Below, one piece after another: positions 56,435 to 64,000 of a stretch of 64,000 bases of DNA. The position numbers were made by a program, and so were the translations under genes. Origin of the DNA: Microbulbifer elongatus. Lineage in GTDB: Bacteria; Pseudomonadota; Gammaproteobacteria; Pseudomonadales; Cellvibrionaceae. The notes beneath the pieces were generated by a model, which worked only from the letters and a program-made list of their open reading frames with translations, searched no databases and had not been told where the DNA came from. Every line of letters begins with the position of its first letter. Position 1 is the first letter of the stretch. The stretch lies in the NCBI RefSeq assembly GCF_020524885.1, contig NZ_JAIVKJ010000004.1:186001-250000 (forward strand), in the 5' to 3' direction.

Positions 56435-56490
56435 CGGCAGCCGCCTGTCCACATATCCGAGTAAGTGGACATTGTGACAAGCTGCCGGTG
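56432..56490 (-). promoter_or_regulatory. Nested hairpin covering the response-regulator start
   Basis: CACCGGCAGC at 56432-56441 pairs with GCTGCCGGTG at 56481-56490, and TGTCCAC at 56446-56452 with GTGGACA at 56465-56471 inside it. In the minus-strand RNA the ribosome site AGGCGG and GUG start are in the closed stem. It could also be an operator for self-control or the tail hairpin of the upstream oxidoreductase transcript, though no T-run follows. Confidence 0.6.
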
Positions 56491-56537
56491 AATTTGAAGT
56501 GAAATATGCCGAAGCTGAATTTCGGTCTGGATATTTA

Positions 56538-57650
56538 TCAGCTCAGACTTGCCAGTGCCTCCTTGGTAAACGGCACAATCTCTTCTTCGCGGCCTTGCAT
56601 CATTTTCCGCAGCCAGTTCGGATCCTGCAGCAGCGCGCGGCCCACGGCGATCATGTCGAACTCGTTGCGCTCCATGCGACGCAGCAGTTCATCGATACCT
56701 GTGGGGTTGGCGGTGCCACCCATGCCCTGGTTGTTGCCGCCAATAAAGTCGTCATCCAGGCCAACGCTGCCCACGGAAATAACCGGCTTGCCCGTGAGCT
56801 CCTTGGTCCAGCCCGCCAGGTTCATATCAGAGCCTTCGAATTCCGGCACCCAGAAGCGGCGTGTGGACGCGTGGAAGATATCCACACCGGCGTCGACCAG
56901 CGGCTTCAGGAAGCGCTCCAGTTCAGCCGGGTTGTGTGCCAGCCGGGCTTCGTAATCCTGCTGTTTCCACTGGGAGTAGCGCAGCACAATGGCGAAGTCT
57001 TCGCCGACCGCATCGCGCACCGCTTCCACAATTTCCACCGCAAAGCGTGTGCGATTCTCCAGCGAGCCGCCGTACTCGTCGTCGCGCACATTGGTGCCTT
57101 CCCAGAAAAACTGGTCCACCAGGTAACCGTGGGCACCGTGAATTTCCACCCCGTCGAAGCCGGCTTGTTTGGCCGCGCGCGAGGAATCGGCAAAGGCTTT
57201 GACCGTGTCGCGGATATCCTGTTTGGTCATGGTGTGCCCGTTGGGCTTGCCGGGTTTGAACAGGCCAGAGGGGGAGTGGGCCGGGTAGGACTTGTCCGGG
57301 CCGGTTCCTTCTTTGCGCACCGCGCCCACGTGCCATAGCTGTGGAATGATCTGGCCGCCGGCTTGGTGCACCTCGTTCACGACCTTCTTCCAGCCGGCCA
57401 TGGCTTCGTCGCCGTAGATGGCCGGAACCTTCTCGTAGCCGTTGGCGGCGGGGTGCCCAACAAAAGTGCCTTCGGTAATGATCAGGCCCACGTCACCTTC
57501 GGCGCGGCGGCGATAGTAGCCTGCCACCTGATCATTGGGCACATAGCCCGGGGAGGCAGTTCGGGTCATGGGGGCCATGGCCACGCGGTTGCGCAGTTTC
57601 AGGGATTTGTGCTCGAACGGGCGCAGCAGGCTGTCCAGGGAGTGGGTCAT
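56538..57650 (-). CDS. Old yellow enzyme family NADH:flavin oxidoreductase
   Basis: A 370-residue FMN enzyme that reduces activated double bonds. The barrel is marked by LKLRNRVAMAPMTRTAS, GYYRRRAEGDVGLIITEGTF, QLWHVGAVRKEG, GFDGVEIHGAHGYLVDQFFW (HxxH substrate-binding pair), DDEYGGSLENRTRFAVEIV and the C-terminal AVGRALLQDPNWLRK phosphate-binding region. Its length is normal. The natural substrate is unknown. Confidence 0.93.
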   Translation of the reverse strand: MTHSLDSLLRPFEHKSLKLRNRVAMAPMTRTASPGYVPNDQVAGYYRRRAEGDVGLIITEGTFVGHPAANGYEKVPAIYGDEAMAGWKKVVNEVHQAGGQIIPQLWHVGAVRKEGTGPDKSYPAHSPSGLFKPGKPNGHTMTKQDIRDTVKAFADSSRAAKQAGFDGVEIHGAHGYLVDQFFWEGTNVRDDEYGGSLENRTRFAVEIVEAVRDAVGEDFAIVLRYSQWKQQDYEARLAHNPAELERFLKPLVDAGVDIFHASTRRFWVPEFEGSDMNLAGWTKELTGKPVISVGSVGLDDDFIGGNNQGMGGTANPTGIDELLRRMERNEFDMIAVGRALLQDPNWLRKMMQGREEEIVPFTKEALASLS

Positions 57651-57798
57651 TGATGGCTCCGGTTTGATGTTGCACTTAAATAATGGCTATTCAGGCGGAG
57701 CACTTTAACGCGTACCCAATGGTCAGGGGATTATCTTAGGCGTAAAGGGGATTGATATTTTCGGTCTCGGGGGAAAGGTAGTGGGAGAAGGTGTTGTT

Positions 57799-57864
57799 GT
57801 AGGAGCTTGCTTGCAAGCGAACAGTTCGGAGTGCTTGATCGTTCGCCTGCAAGCAGGCTCCTAC
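57799..57864. repeat. REP-like inverted pair
   Basis: GTAGGAGCTTGCTTGCAAGC at 57799 and its near-complement ending GCAAGCAGGCTCCTAC at 57864 flank an 18-base centre. The unit GTAGGAGC(T/C)TGCTTGCA(A/G)GCGAAC is of the kind known as REP doublets in pseudomonads and relatives. It sits in the gap between two divergent-looking transcripts without a gene. Confidence 0.8.
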
Positions 57865-57883
57865 TGGGGGAGCTCTGGGGTGG

Positions 57884-58459
57884 TCAGTCGCCGTTTTTAA
57901 GCGTGCGCAGCAGCACCTCGTGTTTGCGCAGTTCCGGTTTGTTTTCCAGGATTTCTTCCTCACTCAGCCCTTTCAGCTCGTGGGGAAACACCAGCCACTG
58001 GTCGGTTTCGTGCAGGTAGTAGTGCGGTTCCATATCCGTCTGGTTGCGGCTGGGTTTGAAATAGGGGCAGGCGATGCGGATTTCCGGGGTGTTTTTCTTG
58101 CACGCCTTCTGCATATCCTTGATGGCCTGCTGAATGCTCAATCCCGTATCGTACACATCGTCCACGATCAGCATTTTTTCATGGGACTCCACCTGTTTGA
58201 TCAGGTAGGTCAGTCCGTGCACCTTCACATCCTTCTGGCGCTGGTCGACACCGTAGTAGGACGACGTGCGAATTGCGATGTGGTCGGCGTGGAAACCGAG
58301 GAAGTCGAACATCTCCTGCACCGCAATACCGATGGGGGCACCGCCGCGCCATACGCCGACTATGTAGTCCGGGCGAAAGCCGCTTTCGACCACCTTCAGG
58401 GCCAGGGAGTAGGAGTCGTCCAGCAGGGACTGGGCGGAAATAAACTGTTTTTCGCTCAC
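57884..58459 (-). CDS. Phosphoribosyltransferase, hypoxanthine-type
   Basis: A 191-residue enzyme of the type I phosphoribosyltransferase fold. YIVGVWRGGAPIGIAVQEMF and the PRPP loop MLIVDDVYDTGLSIQQAIKD are clear, with DQWLVFPHEL near the C terminus. Most relatives are labelled hypoxanthine phosphoribosyltransferases of purine salvage, though the base specificity hood cannot be judged here. Confidence 0.88.
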   Translation of the reverse strand: MSEKQFISAQSLLDDSYSLALKVVESGFRPDYIVGVWRGGAPIGIAVQEMFDFLGFHADHIAIRTSSYYGVDQRQKDVKVHGLTYLIKQVESHEKMLIVDDVYDTGLSIQQAIKDMQKACKKNTPEIRIACPYFKPSRNQTDMEPHYYLHETDQWLVFPHELKGLSEEEILENKPELRKHEVLLRTLKNGD

Positions 58460-58493
58460 TGCATTACCTCGAGCTTCGAATGGCGGTTCAGTT

Positions 58494-59219
58494 TCAAATG
58501 TTCAGGCTGCGACCGCCATCTACGGCGATAACCTGACCGGTGATATAGGGGGCGTCTGTAGCCAGGAAGCGCACCGTGCGTGCGATGTCTGACGGGTCAC
58601 CGCTGCGCTGCATTGGGATGCGCCCCAGTATCTGTTCCTTGTTATAGCCTTCACTCTCCTGTTCCGGCCACAGAATCGCACCGGGTGCCACGGCATTGAC
58701 CCTTACATCCGGTGCCAGCTCTAGCGCCAGGCTTTTGGTCATCATCACCAGGCCCGCCTTGGCGGCGCTATATACGGTATGCGCGGGCATAGGCTTTTCT
58801 GCGTGGATATCGGCGAGGTTGATGATACAGCCCTGTCGACTTTTCAGGGCCGGCACCAGCGCCTGGCTGAGAAAGAAGGGCGCCTTAAGGTTGCTGCCCA
58901 TCAGTTCTACCCACTGTTGCTCGTCAGCGCCGCCAATGGGGGTGGGGTAAAAGGCGGAGGCGTTGTTGACCAGTAGTGTAATTTCATCAAAGCAGGCGAG
59001 GGCCGTCTCTGCCAGTTGCCGGCAATTGTCGACGCCGTCCAGGTCGCTTTGCACCGCCTGCGCGGATTCGGCGCGTCGGCTATTAAGTTCCTGGACCAGT
59101 GCTTCGGCGGCCTGCTGCGAGTGGCGGTAGTGCACCACAATATTGTGGTCGCGATGCAGTTCTTCGGCGATCGCTCGGCCCAGGCGGGCGGCGGCGCCGG
59201 TAATCAGGGCGGTGGCCAT
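58494..59219 (-). CDS. Pteridine reductase-like short-chain dehydrogenase
   Basis: A 241-residue SDR. ALITGAAARLGRAIAEELHR binds the NADP cofactor, LLVNNASAFYPTPIG is the NNA motif, and YSAAKAGLVMMTKSLA holds the catalytic YxxxK. NAVAPGAILWPEQESE is typical of bacterial pteridine reductases (PTR1/FolM type), which reduce dihydropterins or dihydrofolate. That fits the nearby folB-folK genes. It ends 55 bases before cca is read on the same strand. Confidence 0.86.
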   Translation of the reverse strand: MATALITGAAARLGRAIAEELHRDHNIVVHYRHSQQAAEALVQELNSRRAESAQAVQSDLDGVDNCRQLAETALACFDEITLLVNNASAFYPTPIGGADEQQWVELMGSNLKAPFFLSQALVPALKSRQGCIINLADIHAEKPMPAHTVYSAAKAGLVMMTKSLALELAPDVRVNAVAPGAILWPEQESEGYNKEQILGRIPMQRSGDPSDIARTVRFLATDAPYITGQVIAVDGGRSLNI

Positions 59220-59274
59220 TTTGATGATCCGGTCAGTGTGAGTGGGGATGTTCAGGGCGACGGTGTTGTCAGTG

Positions 59275-60501
59275 TTAAATGGGCTTGCCGTAGGTGTTTT
59301 TCAGTTCGGTGATGGCATTCAGGCGTGCCCGGTCGAGCGCCTTTCCCAGTTCAGCCCCCTCGAACCCTTGTGCAATCAGCGCCTGCGGATCCACATTGGC
59401 GGCGGCTTCGCGAACAGCGCGCAGGTAGTCTGCCTGTGGGTATTCCCGATCTTCCAGGCCAAGGCGGCCGCGGGCATCCGCCTCACAACTTTGTAGGAAC
59501 TGTTCAAATCGTTCCGGCCTGCGCAGGGCATCGAGGGTGCGCAGCATTTTCAGCAGGGTATTGGGGCGCAGCTCTAAGGCCTTGTGGCAGTGCAGATGGT
59601 ATTCACACACGCCGAGCGACAATGCAGTGATGGGGTTAGGTACACGCAGCCGTCGGCACACATCCTTCACCAGCGGCAAGCCGGCGGACTCATGGCCGCG
59701 GTGGCTGGGTAATACGTCATCCGGAGTAATACCTTTGCCGAGGTCGTGTACCAATACCGCGAAGCGCACTGGTAGTTCGGCCGGGGCCTGGCGCAAGGCG
59801 CGCAGCACATGGTCACCGGTATCAATTTCCGGATGGTGCAGCTCCGGCTGGGGCACACCGAAGAGGCGGTCTACCTCCGGCAGCAATACTTTGAGGGCGC
59901 CACATTCCCGCAGGACCTCAATAAAAACATCGGGTCGCGGCTCGGTCAGCGCTCGGCTGACCTCCTTCCATACCCGCTCGGGGACCAGGTGTTCTACCTC
60001 CCCTGCATCCACCATGCCCCGCATCAGCGTCATGGTTTCATCCGCTACGGAAAACTCCAGCGGCGCATAGCGGGCAGCAAACCGCGCCACGCGCAGAATA
60101 CGCAGGGGATCTTCACTGAAAGCGGGAGAGACGTGACGGAGCTTGCGGGCTTCCAGATCCGCCCGGCCGCCATAGGGGTCGACGATGTTGCCGTCTTCGG
60201 TCTCCGCCATGGCATTGACGGTAAGGTCGCGGCGCTGAAGGTCCTGTTCGAGGGTGACGTCGGGACTGGCGTAAACGGTAAAACCACCGTAGCCGTGACC
60301 ACTTTTGCGCTCGGTGCGGGCGAGAGCGTACTCCTCGCCGCTGTCGGGGTGCAGAAACACGGGGAAGTCTTTGCCCACGGGACGGAAGCCATTGGTCAGC
60401 ATCTCGTCTTCCGTGGCGCCGACTACGACCCAGTCGCGCTCATGCACGGGGCGCTGAAGCAGCTGATCGCGGACGGCGCCGCCCACCAGGTAGCATTTCA
60501 T
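59275..60501 (-). CDS. cca: CCA-adding enzyme, multifunctional type with HD domain
   Basis: A 408-residue enzyme. [20 protein letters not shown] and [14 protein letters not shown] carry the nucleotidyltransferase core, [20 protein letters not shown] the class II motif, and HDLGKGITP plus [20 protein letters not shown] the HD phosphohydrolase of gammaproteobacterial Cca. The ATG at 60501 begins the conserved domain; 56 upstream in-frame residues are low in protein character and run into a terminator, so they are rejected. Confidence 0.95.
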   Translation of the reverse strand: MKCYLVGGAVRDQLLQRPVHERDWVVVGATEDEMLTNGFRPVGKDFPVFLHPDSGEEYALARTERKSGHGYGGFTVYASPDVTLEQDLQRRDLTVNAMAETEDGNIVDPYGGRADLEARKLRHVSPAFSEDPLRILRVARFAARYAPLEFSVADETMTLMRGMVDAGEVEHLVPERVWKEVSRALTEPRPDVFIEVLRECGALKVLLPEVDRLFGVPQPELHHPEIDTGDHVLRALRQAPAELPVRFAVLVHDLGKGITPDDVLPSHRGHESAGLPLVKDVCRRLRVPNPITALSLGVCEYHLHCHKALELRPNTLLKMLRTLDALRRPERFEQFLQSCEADARGRLGLEDREYPQADYLRAVREAAANVDPQALIAQGFEGAELGKALDRARLNAITELKNTYGKPI

Positions 60502-60645
60502 GGCCTTAATCCCAGGCACGATATGGTCGTGACGGCGAAGGGTATGGAGGCGGGTGTGGCCATAAGAGCTGCTGAACCTGAGTCGGTTCCGCCAAAAATG
60601 GCGAAGGATCAGGTAAATAGTAGGAAATTTAAGTGGCGGGAAGAT

Positions 60646-60677
60646 AAAAAAAAGGCCCCGAAAATACAAGGGGGCCC
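60646..60677 (-). terminator. Minus-strand terminator upstream of cca
   Basis: GGCCCC/GGGGCC with an 11-base loop, followed on the minus strand by eight T residues. No annotated minus-strand gene precedes it, which is why a small RNA or leader is inferred. Confidence 0.85.
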
Positions 60678-60823
60678 AGGGTCTTAGGGTATTCGTGAAG
60701 AGAGAATCCCAACAAGCTCGTATGCGCCTGGATGCCCCATATATCTGTAGTTGGTTACAAAAGGCTACAGAGTCAGGGCAGATAGCGCTTGTTACAGATG
60801 GTTAAATGACCTATCGCAACATA
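60646..60823 (-). ncRNA. Candidate structured small RNA, about 178 nt
   Basis: It is bounded by a near-consensus sigma-70 promoter (TTGACA-N16-TACAAT on the minus strand) and a strong terminator. In the RNA, AACAAGC pairs with GCUUGUU, UGCCC with GGGCA, and CUGUAG with CUACAG, giving one long interrupted hairpin before the terminator stem. No ORF of note is inside. It could instead be a cca leader with an attenuator, since cca starts 145 bases beyond the terminator. I compared it by memory with 6S, CrcZ and Rsm RNAs and saw no match. Confidence 0.6.
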
Positions 60824-60829
60824 AATCCC

Positions 60830-60857
60830 ATTGTATTTAACCTGACTTAGCTGTCAA
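60830..60857 (-). promoter_or_regulatory. Strong sigma-70 promoter for the candidate small RNA
   Basis: On the minus strand TTGACA (60857-60852), a 16-base spacer and TACAAT (60835-60830). Initiation would be near 60823. Confidence 0.7.
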
Positions 60858-60997
60858 CCGTGGCAATCAAACTTTTATTGAGGGATGTGCCAGTTGGTTC
60901 GTTAAACATATATAGGCATGGAATTAACGCCTGTTTATTTGGTTTAATTCAGCATAATTAATAACGAAATGCGCGATTCGTGGGGGATAGTAATAAA

Positions 60998-61561
60998 ATG
61001 AGCGAAGTGCATGTGCTCACTACCGGGGAAGCCGCCCGGTATTGCGGAGTGAATTTTCGTACTGTAATCCGTTGGATTGAACGCGGTCAGCTGAAGGCGT
61101 ACAAACTTCCCGGGCGCGGTGACCACCGCATCTGTGTGGAGGACTTTGTTGCTTTCCTGCGTGATAACGCCATGCCGGTGCCTGCGGAGCTGGGCAGTGC
61201 CACGCGCAAGGTGCTGCTGATGGCGGATTCTCCCGAACTTGCCGCCAGTCGTCCGCTGTTGCAGCAGGCTGGGGTGGAAGTGGATATTGCCGGAGACAGC
61301 TTCAGTGCCGGAGCGATGCTGGTTACCAGCAAGCCGGCGATGTTGGTGCTGGATACCAACTTGGAAGGCGTCAATGGTTTCCAGGTTCTGGATACCCTGC
61401 GCTCCCGCAGTGAGTTTGCATCCCTGGGGGTGCTGGTGATCGCGCCGAGTGGTGAGGTGAACCAGCAGCGCTGGCTCGACGCCGGGGCAGATGCCGTGGT
61501 TGCCGCCAATTGTGACCGCAATGAACTGGTAGGTCGTATCAACTTACTGTTGGACGCCTGA
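60998..61561 (+). CDS. MerR/excisionase-type HTH fused to degenerate receiver domain
   Basis: A 187-residue regulator. VLTTGEAARYCGVNFRTVIR and WIERGQLKAYKLPGRGDHRI form an excisionase-family helix-turn-helix (about 5-50). A CheY-like domain follows (about 65-187) with the acceptor-site Asp in MLVLDTNLEGVNGFQ. The usual N-terminal acidic pair is reduced to ADS, and the conserved C-terminal Lys seems absent (ADAVVAANCDRNEL), so phosphorylation may be altered. ATG at 60998 is preferred; GTG at 60980 is in frame. An inverted repeat GAATTAA-N16-TTAATTC lies upstream at 60921-60950. Confidence 0.82.
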   Translation: MSEVHVLTTGEAARYCGVNFRTVIRWIERGQLKAYKLPGRGDHRICVEDFVAFLRDNAMPVPAELGSATRKVLLMADSPELAASRPLLQQAGVEVDIAGDSFSAGAMLVTSKPAMLVLDTNLEGVNGFQVLDTLRSRSEFASLGVLVIAPSGEVNQQRWLDAGADAVVAANCDRNELVGRINLLLDA

Positions 61562-61636
61562 TCCGTTCAAATTCCGGTTACTGACAGGGTGTCTGTTCGA
61601 GGCGCCTGATCACCAGGCTGGGGCCACAGGCCGATC

Positions 61637-63199
61637 TCAGATCGGCTTGGGTACCAGCATGGACTCTTCATCTTCCGATCGATCCCTACCCAGCTCCGGG
61701 CAGTGGAAACTCGCGGTGATCTCGTCGCCATTCAGGCTGTGAAGGTGCACGTCAAAGCCCCACAGGCGATGCAGGTGTCGCAGCACTTCGCTGGTGTCCT
61801 TGCCCAGTGGCCTGCGTTGGTGCTGGGTATGGTGCAGCGTGATGGAGCGGTCGCCGCGGGTGTCGACGGAGTAGACCTGAATATTTGGCTCTCGATTACC
61901 CAGATTATATTGCCCCGCCAGCTTGGCCCGGAGCTCCCGATAGCCTTCCTCGTTGTGAATGGCTCCCACCTCAATCTCTTTTTCCCGATCGTCATCGGAA
62001 ATACAGAAAAGCTTCATATCCCGCATCACCTTGGGTGACAGAAACTGCAGAATGAAACTCTCATCCTTGAAATCCCGCATCGCGAATTGCAGGGTCTCTT
62101 TCCAGTTGCTGCCGGCGATGTCCGGGAACCAGGCCCGATCTTCCTCCGTCGGGTTTTCACAGATCCTGCGCAGGTCGGTGAAAATACTGAAGCCAAGTGC
62201 GTAGGGATTGATACCGTTGTAGTACGGGCTGTCGTAGGGCGGCTGATAGATGACGCTGGTGTGGCTCTGCAAAAACTCCAGGATAAAACCATCGGTCACT
62301 TTGCCACGGGCGTGCAATTCGTTGAGCAAGGTGTAGTGCCAGAATGTGGCCCAGCCCTCGTTCATTACCTGAGTCTGGCGTTGCGGGTAAAAGTACTGTG
62401 CCAGTTTACGCACAATGCGCACCAGCTCCCGCTGCCAGTTTTCCAGCAGCGGCGCATTCTTTTCAATGAAATAAAGGATGTTCTCCTGTGGCTCTTCCGG
62501 GAACCGGTGCTGCTGCGCCTGCTCCTCGGCGTCGCCCATTTTGGGAATGGTTCGCCACAGGTCGTTCAATTGCCGCTGGCGGTACTCTTCGCGCTCTTTT
62601 TGGCGGCGCTCTTCCTCGTGTGCGGAAATAGGGTAGGGGCGCTTATAGCGGTCCACCCCGTAGTTCATTAGTGCGTGGCAGCTGTCCAGTAACGCCTCCA
62701 CTTCGTCGACACCGTGTCGCTCTTCGCAACGCGCGATATAGTTTTTCGCAAATAACAGATAGTCGATGATACTGCTGGCATCGGTCCAGGTGCGGAAAAG
62801 GTAATTACCTTTGAAAAATGAATTGTGCCCGTAACTGGCGTGGGCAATGACCAGCGCCTGCATGGTCATGGTGTTTTCTTCCATCAGGTAGGCAATGCAG
62901 GGGTTGGAGTTGATCACAATTTCATATGCCAACCCCATGAGCCCGCGCTGGTAATTATTTTCCACGCTGATGAACTGCTTGCCGAAGGACCAGTGGTTAT
63001 AGCCTACCGGCATGCCCACCGATGAGTAGGCATCCATCATCTGTTCGGAGCTGATGACTTCTATCTGATTGGGGTAGGTGTCCAGGCCAAATTCCTTGGC
63101 CAGCAGCGCGATTTCCCGGTCGTACTCCTGGATGAGTTCGAAAGTCCACTCGGAAGTGGTGGAGATGGGCTGCTTTGTGTTGATCGCTGTATCGAGCAT
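61637..63199 (-). CDS. SpoVR family protein
   Basis: A 520-residue cytosolic protein. It opens with WTFELIQEYDREIALLAKEF and YPNQIEVISSEQMMDAYSSV, continues with GMPVGYNHWSFGKQFI, and has NEGWATFWHYTLLNELHARG in the centre, all SpoVR blocks (HxxE-like residues in the last). The family is found with a PrkA-type kinase and the YeaH protein in a stationary-phase/stress cluster. Its ATG shares one base with the stop of the preceding yeaH-like gene (TGATG). Confidence 0.94.
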   Translation of the reverse strand: MLDTAINTKQPISTTSEWTFELIQEYDREIALLAKEFGLDTYPNQIEVISSEQMMDAYSSVGMPVGYNHWSFGKQFISVENNYQRGLMGLAYEIVINSNPCIAYLMEENTMTMQALVIAHASYGHNSFFKGNYLFRTWTDASSIIDYLLFAKNYIARCEERHGVDEVEALLDSCHALMNYGVDRYKRPYPISAHEEERRQKEREEYRQRQLNDLWRTIPKMGDAEEQAQQHRFPEEPQENILYFIEKNAPLLENWQRELVRIVRKLAQYFYPQRQTQVMNEGWATFWHYTLLNELHARGKVTDGFILEFLQSHTSVIYQPPYDSPYYNGINPYALGFSIFTDLRRICENPTEEDRAWFPDIAGSNWKETLQFAMRDFKDESFILQFLSPKVMRDMKLFCISDDDREKEIEVGAIHNEEGYRELRAKLAGQYNLGNREPNIQVYSVDTRGDRSITLHHTQHQRRPLGKDTSEVLRHLHRLWGFDVHLHSLNGDEITASFHCPELGRDRSEDEESMLVPKPI

Positions 63200-64000
63200 C
63201 AGGCTGCAACCTTTTGGGTAAATAACTGGCGGAATACCGGGTAGATATCCCCTACATCGACAATCTGCTCCATGGCAAAGTGCTCCGGGAACACCTGTTC
63301 CACACTGCGGTATTCATCCCACAGCGCCTGGTGGTCTCTTGGGGTGATTTCCACATAGGAGTAGTACTGTACATGGGGCATGATGTCGTCGATCAGAATT
63401 TTATGGCAGGTGCTGGAGTCGTCGTTCCAGTTGTCGCCGTCTGACGCCTGAGCACCGTAAATATTCCATTCACTGGCCGGGTACCGCTCGCGCATGATGT
63501 CGCGCATCATTTTCAGTGCGCTGGATACTATGGTGCCACCGGTTTCGCGCGAATAGAAAAACTCCTGCTCGTCCACTTCCTTGGCGCTGGTGTGATGGCG
63601 GATGAATACTACTTCCGTGTATTCATAACTTCGCTGCAGAAACAGGTACAACAAAAGGAAGAACCGCTTGGCCATATCCTTGGTGGCCTGGTTCATGGAG
63701 CCTGATACGTCCATCAGGCAGAACATGACCGCTTTGGAGCTGGGACGTGGCTGCTTCACCAGCAGGTTGTACTTGAGGTCGAAGTCATCTAGGAAGGGAA
63801 TGCGCTTGATGCGACTTCTCAGGTCTTCCACTTGCAGGCGCAGCTGGTCAACCTTGCGTTGATCGCGCAGGGCGGGATCCTTGGTTTCCTCTTGTTCCAG
63901 CTCTTTCTCTAGCAGTTTCAAATTGCGACGTTTGCCGCCGCTGAGCGCAATCCGGCGTGCGTTGGCTGCGCGCATCGAGCGCACTACATTGAGCCTCCCG
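63199..64000 (-). CDS. YeaH/YhbH (DUF444) family protein, 5' end beyond the window
   Basis: The visible 266 or so residues are the C-terminal two thirds of a protein usually about 420 long; the reading frame is open to the window edge ([20 protein letters not shown]). [20 protein letters not shown] is the MIDAS-like DxSGS site of a von Willebrand A-type domain, and [13 protein letters not shown] lies further on. It is translationally coupled to spoVR, as in other gammaproteobacteria, where a prkA-like kinase gene usually precedes it (expected just outside). Confidence 0.92.
   Translation of the reverse strand, partial: GRLNVVRSMRAANARRIALSGGKRRNLKLLEKELEQEETKDPALRDQRKVDQLRLQVEDLRSRIKRIPFLDDFDLKYNLLVKQPRPSSKAVMFCLMDVSGSMNQATKDMAKRFFLLLYLFLQRSYEYTEVVFIRHHTSAKEVDEQEFFYSRETGGTIVSSALKMMRDIMRERYPASEWNIYGAQASDGDNWNDDSSTCHKILIDDIMPHVQYYSYVEITPRDHQALWDEYRSVEQVFPEHFAMEQIVDVGDIYPVFRQLFTQKVAA

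Noticed and set aside
60502..60669. N-terminal extension of cca by 56 residues
   Set aside because: It would start inside a terminator hairpin, and the Cca family begins at [12 protein letters not shown].
60646..60823. 6S RNA as identity of the small RNA
   Set aside because: Length is similar, but the outer ends do not pair and the usual zapA neighbour is missing. The transcript is therefore left unnamed.

Overview
The window reads as a marine gammaproteobacterium of the Cellvibrionales type, probably close to Microbulbifer. This rests on long Ser/Gly linkers after lipoprotein signals, a family 10 pectate lyase beside a large TonB-dependent receptor, a rhombosortase, and the rpsU-dnaG-rpoD block. 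It is inference from protein character, not from a database match.

Layout. 1-7.4 kb: a pectin-use locus with a duplicated-domain surface lipoprotein, a TonB-dependent receptor and a PL10 pectate lyase, preceded by a cluster of ACCAAT-type palindromes. 7.5-15.2 kb: a DUF2061 membrane protein, an FMN reductase coupled to a 59-residue ORF, a 43-residue Cys/Tyr/Asn peptide, a rhombosortase, a lipoprotein, an LpxR-like outer-membrane protein and a SWIM/SNF2 helicase. 15.3-19.2 kb: an unrecognised tandem-duplicated cassette (a 428-residue protein, a C-terminal-only copy of it, and two paralogous 351/358-residue partners). 19.3-23.2 kb: a DUF3298 lipoprotein, an MFS transporter, a VOC protein and an APC-like transporter.

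23.39-42.0 kb is an integrated island between a 16-bp direct repeat and the 3' end of a CAU-anticodon tRNA gene. At the tRNA end it has a P4-type integrase, an unknown gene, an AlpA-like regulator, a DUF3631 ATPase and an orphan small-terminase-like gene, an order like that of phage satellites (PICI-like). The cargo is a translationally coupled type I restriction-modification operon, hsdM-hsdS-[NucS/DUF4268-like]-[unknown 558 aa]-[phospholipase-D-like]-hsdR. The three genes set between hsdS and hsdR are the best candidate here for an undescribed composite defence system.

42.1-64.0 kb is mostly core: an autotransporter, dgkA, rpoD, dnaG, a YqeY-like gene and rpsU; divergently tsaD-folB-folK; then an accessory block (alpha/beta hydrolase, DJ-1-like protein, two-component system, old yellow enzyme, phosphoribosyltransferase), a pteridine-reductase-like gene, cca, a candidate structured small RNA antiparallel to a HTH-receiver regulator, spoVR and a partial yeaH-like gene running off the right edge.
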